From positions 161,142 through 225,141 of the forward strand of contig AZLU01000017.1 in assembly GCA_002224055.1 (NCBI GenBank): a DNA stretch of 64,000 nucleotides. Reading direction: 5' to 3'. Positions 63,333 to 64,000 of this stretch are shown here, one piece after another. Source of the DNA: Pezizomycotina sp. ARF18 (lineage: Eukaryota; Ascomycota). The stretch's first letter is position 1, and each line of letters starts with the position of its first letter. The notes under the pieces are model-generated. The model was not told the DNA's origin and made no database searches. It saw only the letters and a list, made by a program, of their open reading frames with translations. The translations under genes were made by a program, and so were the position numbers.

Positions 63333-64000
63333 ATGGAGCACCACGGTCGGTTCAAGGCGAAGCACCCGTGGCCCCCGAGCTTCGAAAACCTCATCCAGTC
63401 GAACGCTACAGGTACGAGAGGAAGTACAAGAGGCGGGAGGCTCGTGACGGCCAGGCCGGCGTGGTGGATGAGGACGACGGGTCTGCTGCAGCTCGCGACG
63501 ATCACAGGTAGCGTTTTGGGCCTTCAAAGAGAAAAAAATTTACTCTTTTCCTGCGCTAGTACCGCGCACGGAAGTAACCTTTCGAAACTAAATTCGCTAT
63601 TATTGGTCAAGTTTCCCGGTGTACTTCATATTCTTCCACGACTACGGCGAGAAGGAGGATAGTAATCCTTTCAACCTGTACGATTCCCATTGGCTCATGT
63701 GCCCTTCGCTTGCTTTGGACTGACTCCTCTTTTTTTTTTTTTTTTTTTTTTTTCAATAGGCGAAAGCTATGGTTGCGGCGAGCAGCTGTACGGCGTGAAC
63801 GCCCCTTACCTCCCCGTGGCGATGTCAGTTCGAAACGCAACAGGAGTCGAAATAATCCGGGGGGATCCTGATCTCATTCACCGCGAATACCTGCCGAACC
63901 GCGTTTCAACTGTCTGCCGTGTTTTTCTAAAGCTTATGAAAGATCACGATTTTGTATCATACGACATTTTTCTAAGTTTTAACTTTTTTTTTTTTTTTTG
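63333..64000 (+). CDS. Unidentified gene, 5' part
   Basis: The first exon starts MEHHGRFKAKHPWPPSFENL and continues IQSNAT; a shifted frame then gives YERKYKRREA, and the first frame resumes with LVTARPAWWMRTTGLLQLA, a basic segment leading into a hydrophobic one. Downstream, FPVYFIFFHDYGEKED (about 63610-63660) is coding-like. A likely intron ends at 63759 after a CTGAC, a T24 tract and CAATAG. The next exon begins GESYGCGEQLYGVNAPYLP and continues VAMSVRNATGVEIIRGD towards the window end. I do not recognise the family. Exon borders are uncertain because of single-base errors, and the gene may run on beyond the window. Confidence 0.5.

Overview
This window is nuclear DNA from a filamentous ascomycete (Pezizomycotina-like). 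Genes are split by short 50-120 nt introns with GTAAGT-type donors, CTAAC/CTGAC-type branch points and CAG/TAG acceptors. There are no operons or Shine-Dalgarno sites, and the recognisable genes are fungal housekeeping genes: cytosolic leucyl-tRNA synthetase, the HOPS subunit Vam6/Vps39, the KEOPS subunit Gon7, a GT15 Golgi mannosyltransferase, a DUF726 hydrolase and a DUF4050 protein. Gene-bearing islands alternate with long AT-rich blocks that hold no intact gene, only decayed repeats and relics. This resembles the two-compartment layout of fungi that have undergone repeat-induced point mutation.

Layout: 1-5.4 kb gene-free; 5.4-7.0 kb DUF4050 protein (-); 9.8-10.2 kb decayed coding stretch (-), divergent from a DUF726/TMCO4-like hydrolase (+, 10.2-12.6 kb); 14.8-15.1 kb small coiled-coil protein (-); 15.5-16.0 kb doubtful ORF; 19.3-21.0 kb GT15 mannosyltransferase (+); 22.3-25.7 kb Vam6/Vps39 (-); 26.5-26.9 kb Gon7 (-); 27-40.8 kb AT-rich block with tandem repeats, tRNA-like relics and a broken copy of the next gene; 40.9-43.2 kb a LAGLIDADG homing-endonuclease/C2H2 zinc-finger fusion (-) with an iterated repeat array upstream; 43.7-48 kb AT-rich; 48.0-50.3 kb membrane-anchored HSL-type alpha/beta hydrolase (+); 50.3-58.8 kb AT-rich block with a degenerate ~1.2 kb-spaced repeat and gag-like fragments; 58.8-62.4 kb leucyl-tRNA synthetase (-); 63.3 kb to the window end, a partial unknown gene (+).

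The standout locus is at 40.9-43.7 kb. A nuclear protein carries two LAGLIDADG motifs followed by four or five C2H2 zinc fingers. The only well-known comparable architecture is yeast HO endonuclease, but no Hint/intein domain is visible here. It sits in the AT-rich compartment, has a decayed relative 8 kb away, and is preceded by five direct repeats of about 40 bp. It may be a selfish or genome-remodelling element.

Nearly every real gene is broken into several frames by single-base losses, often in homopolymer runs, while the conserved sequence resumes at once in another frame. I read this as uncorrected long-read sequence error rather than pseudogenisation. CDS coordinates below are therefore spans including introns and frame shifts, not clean ORFs.
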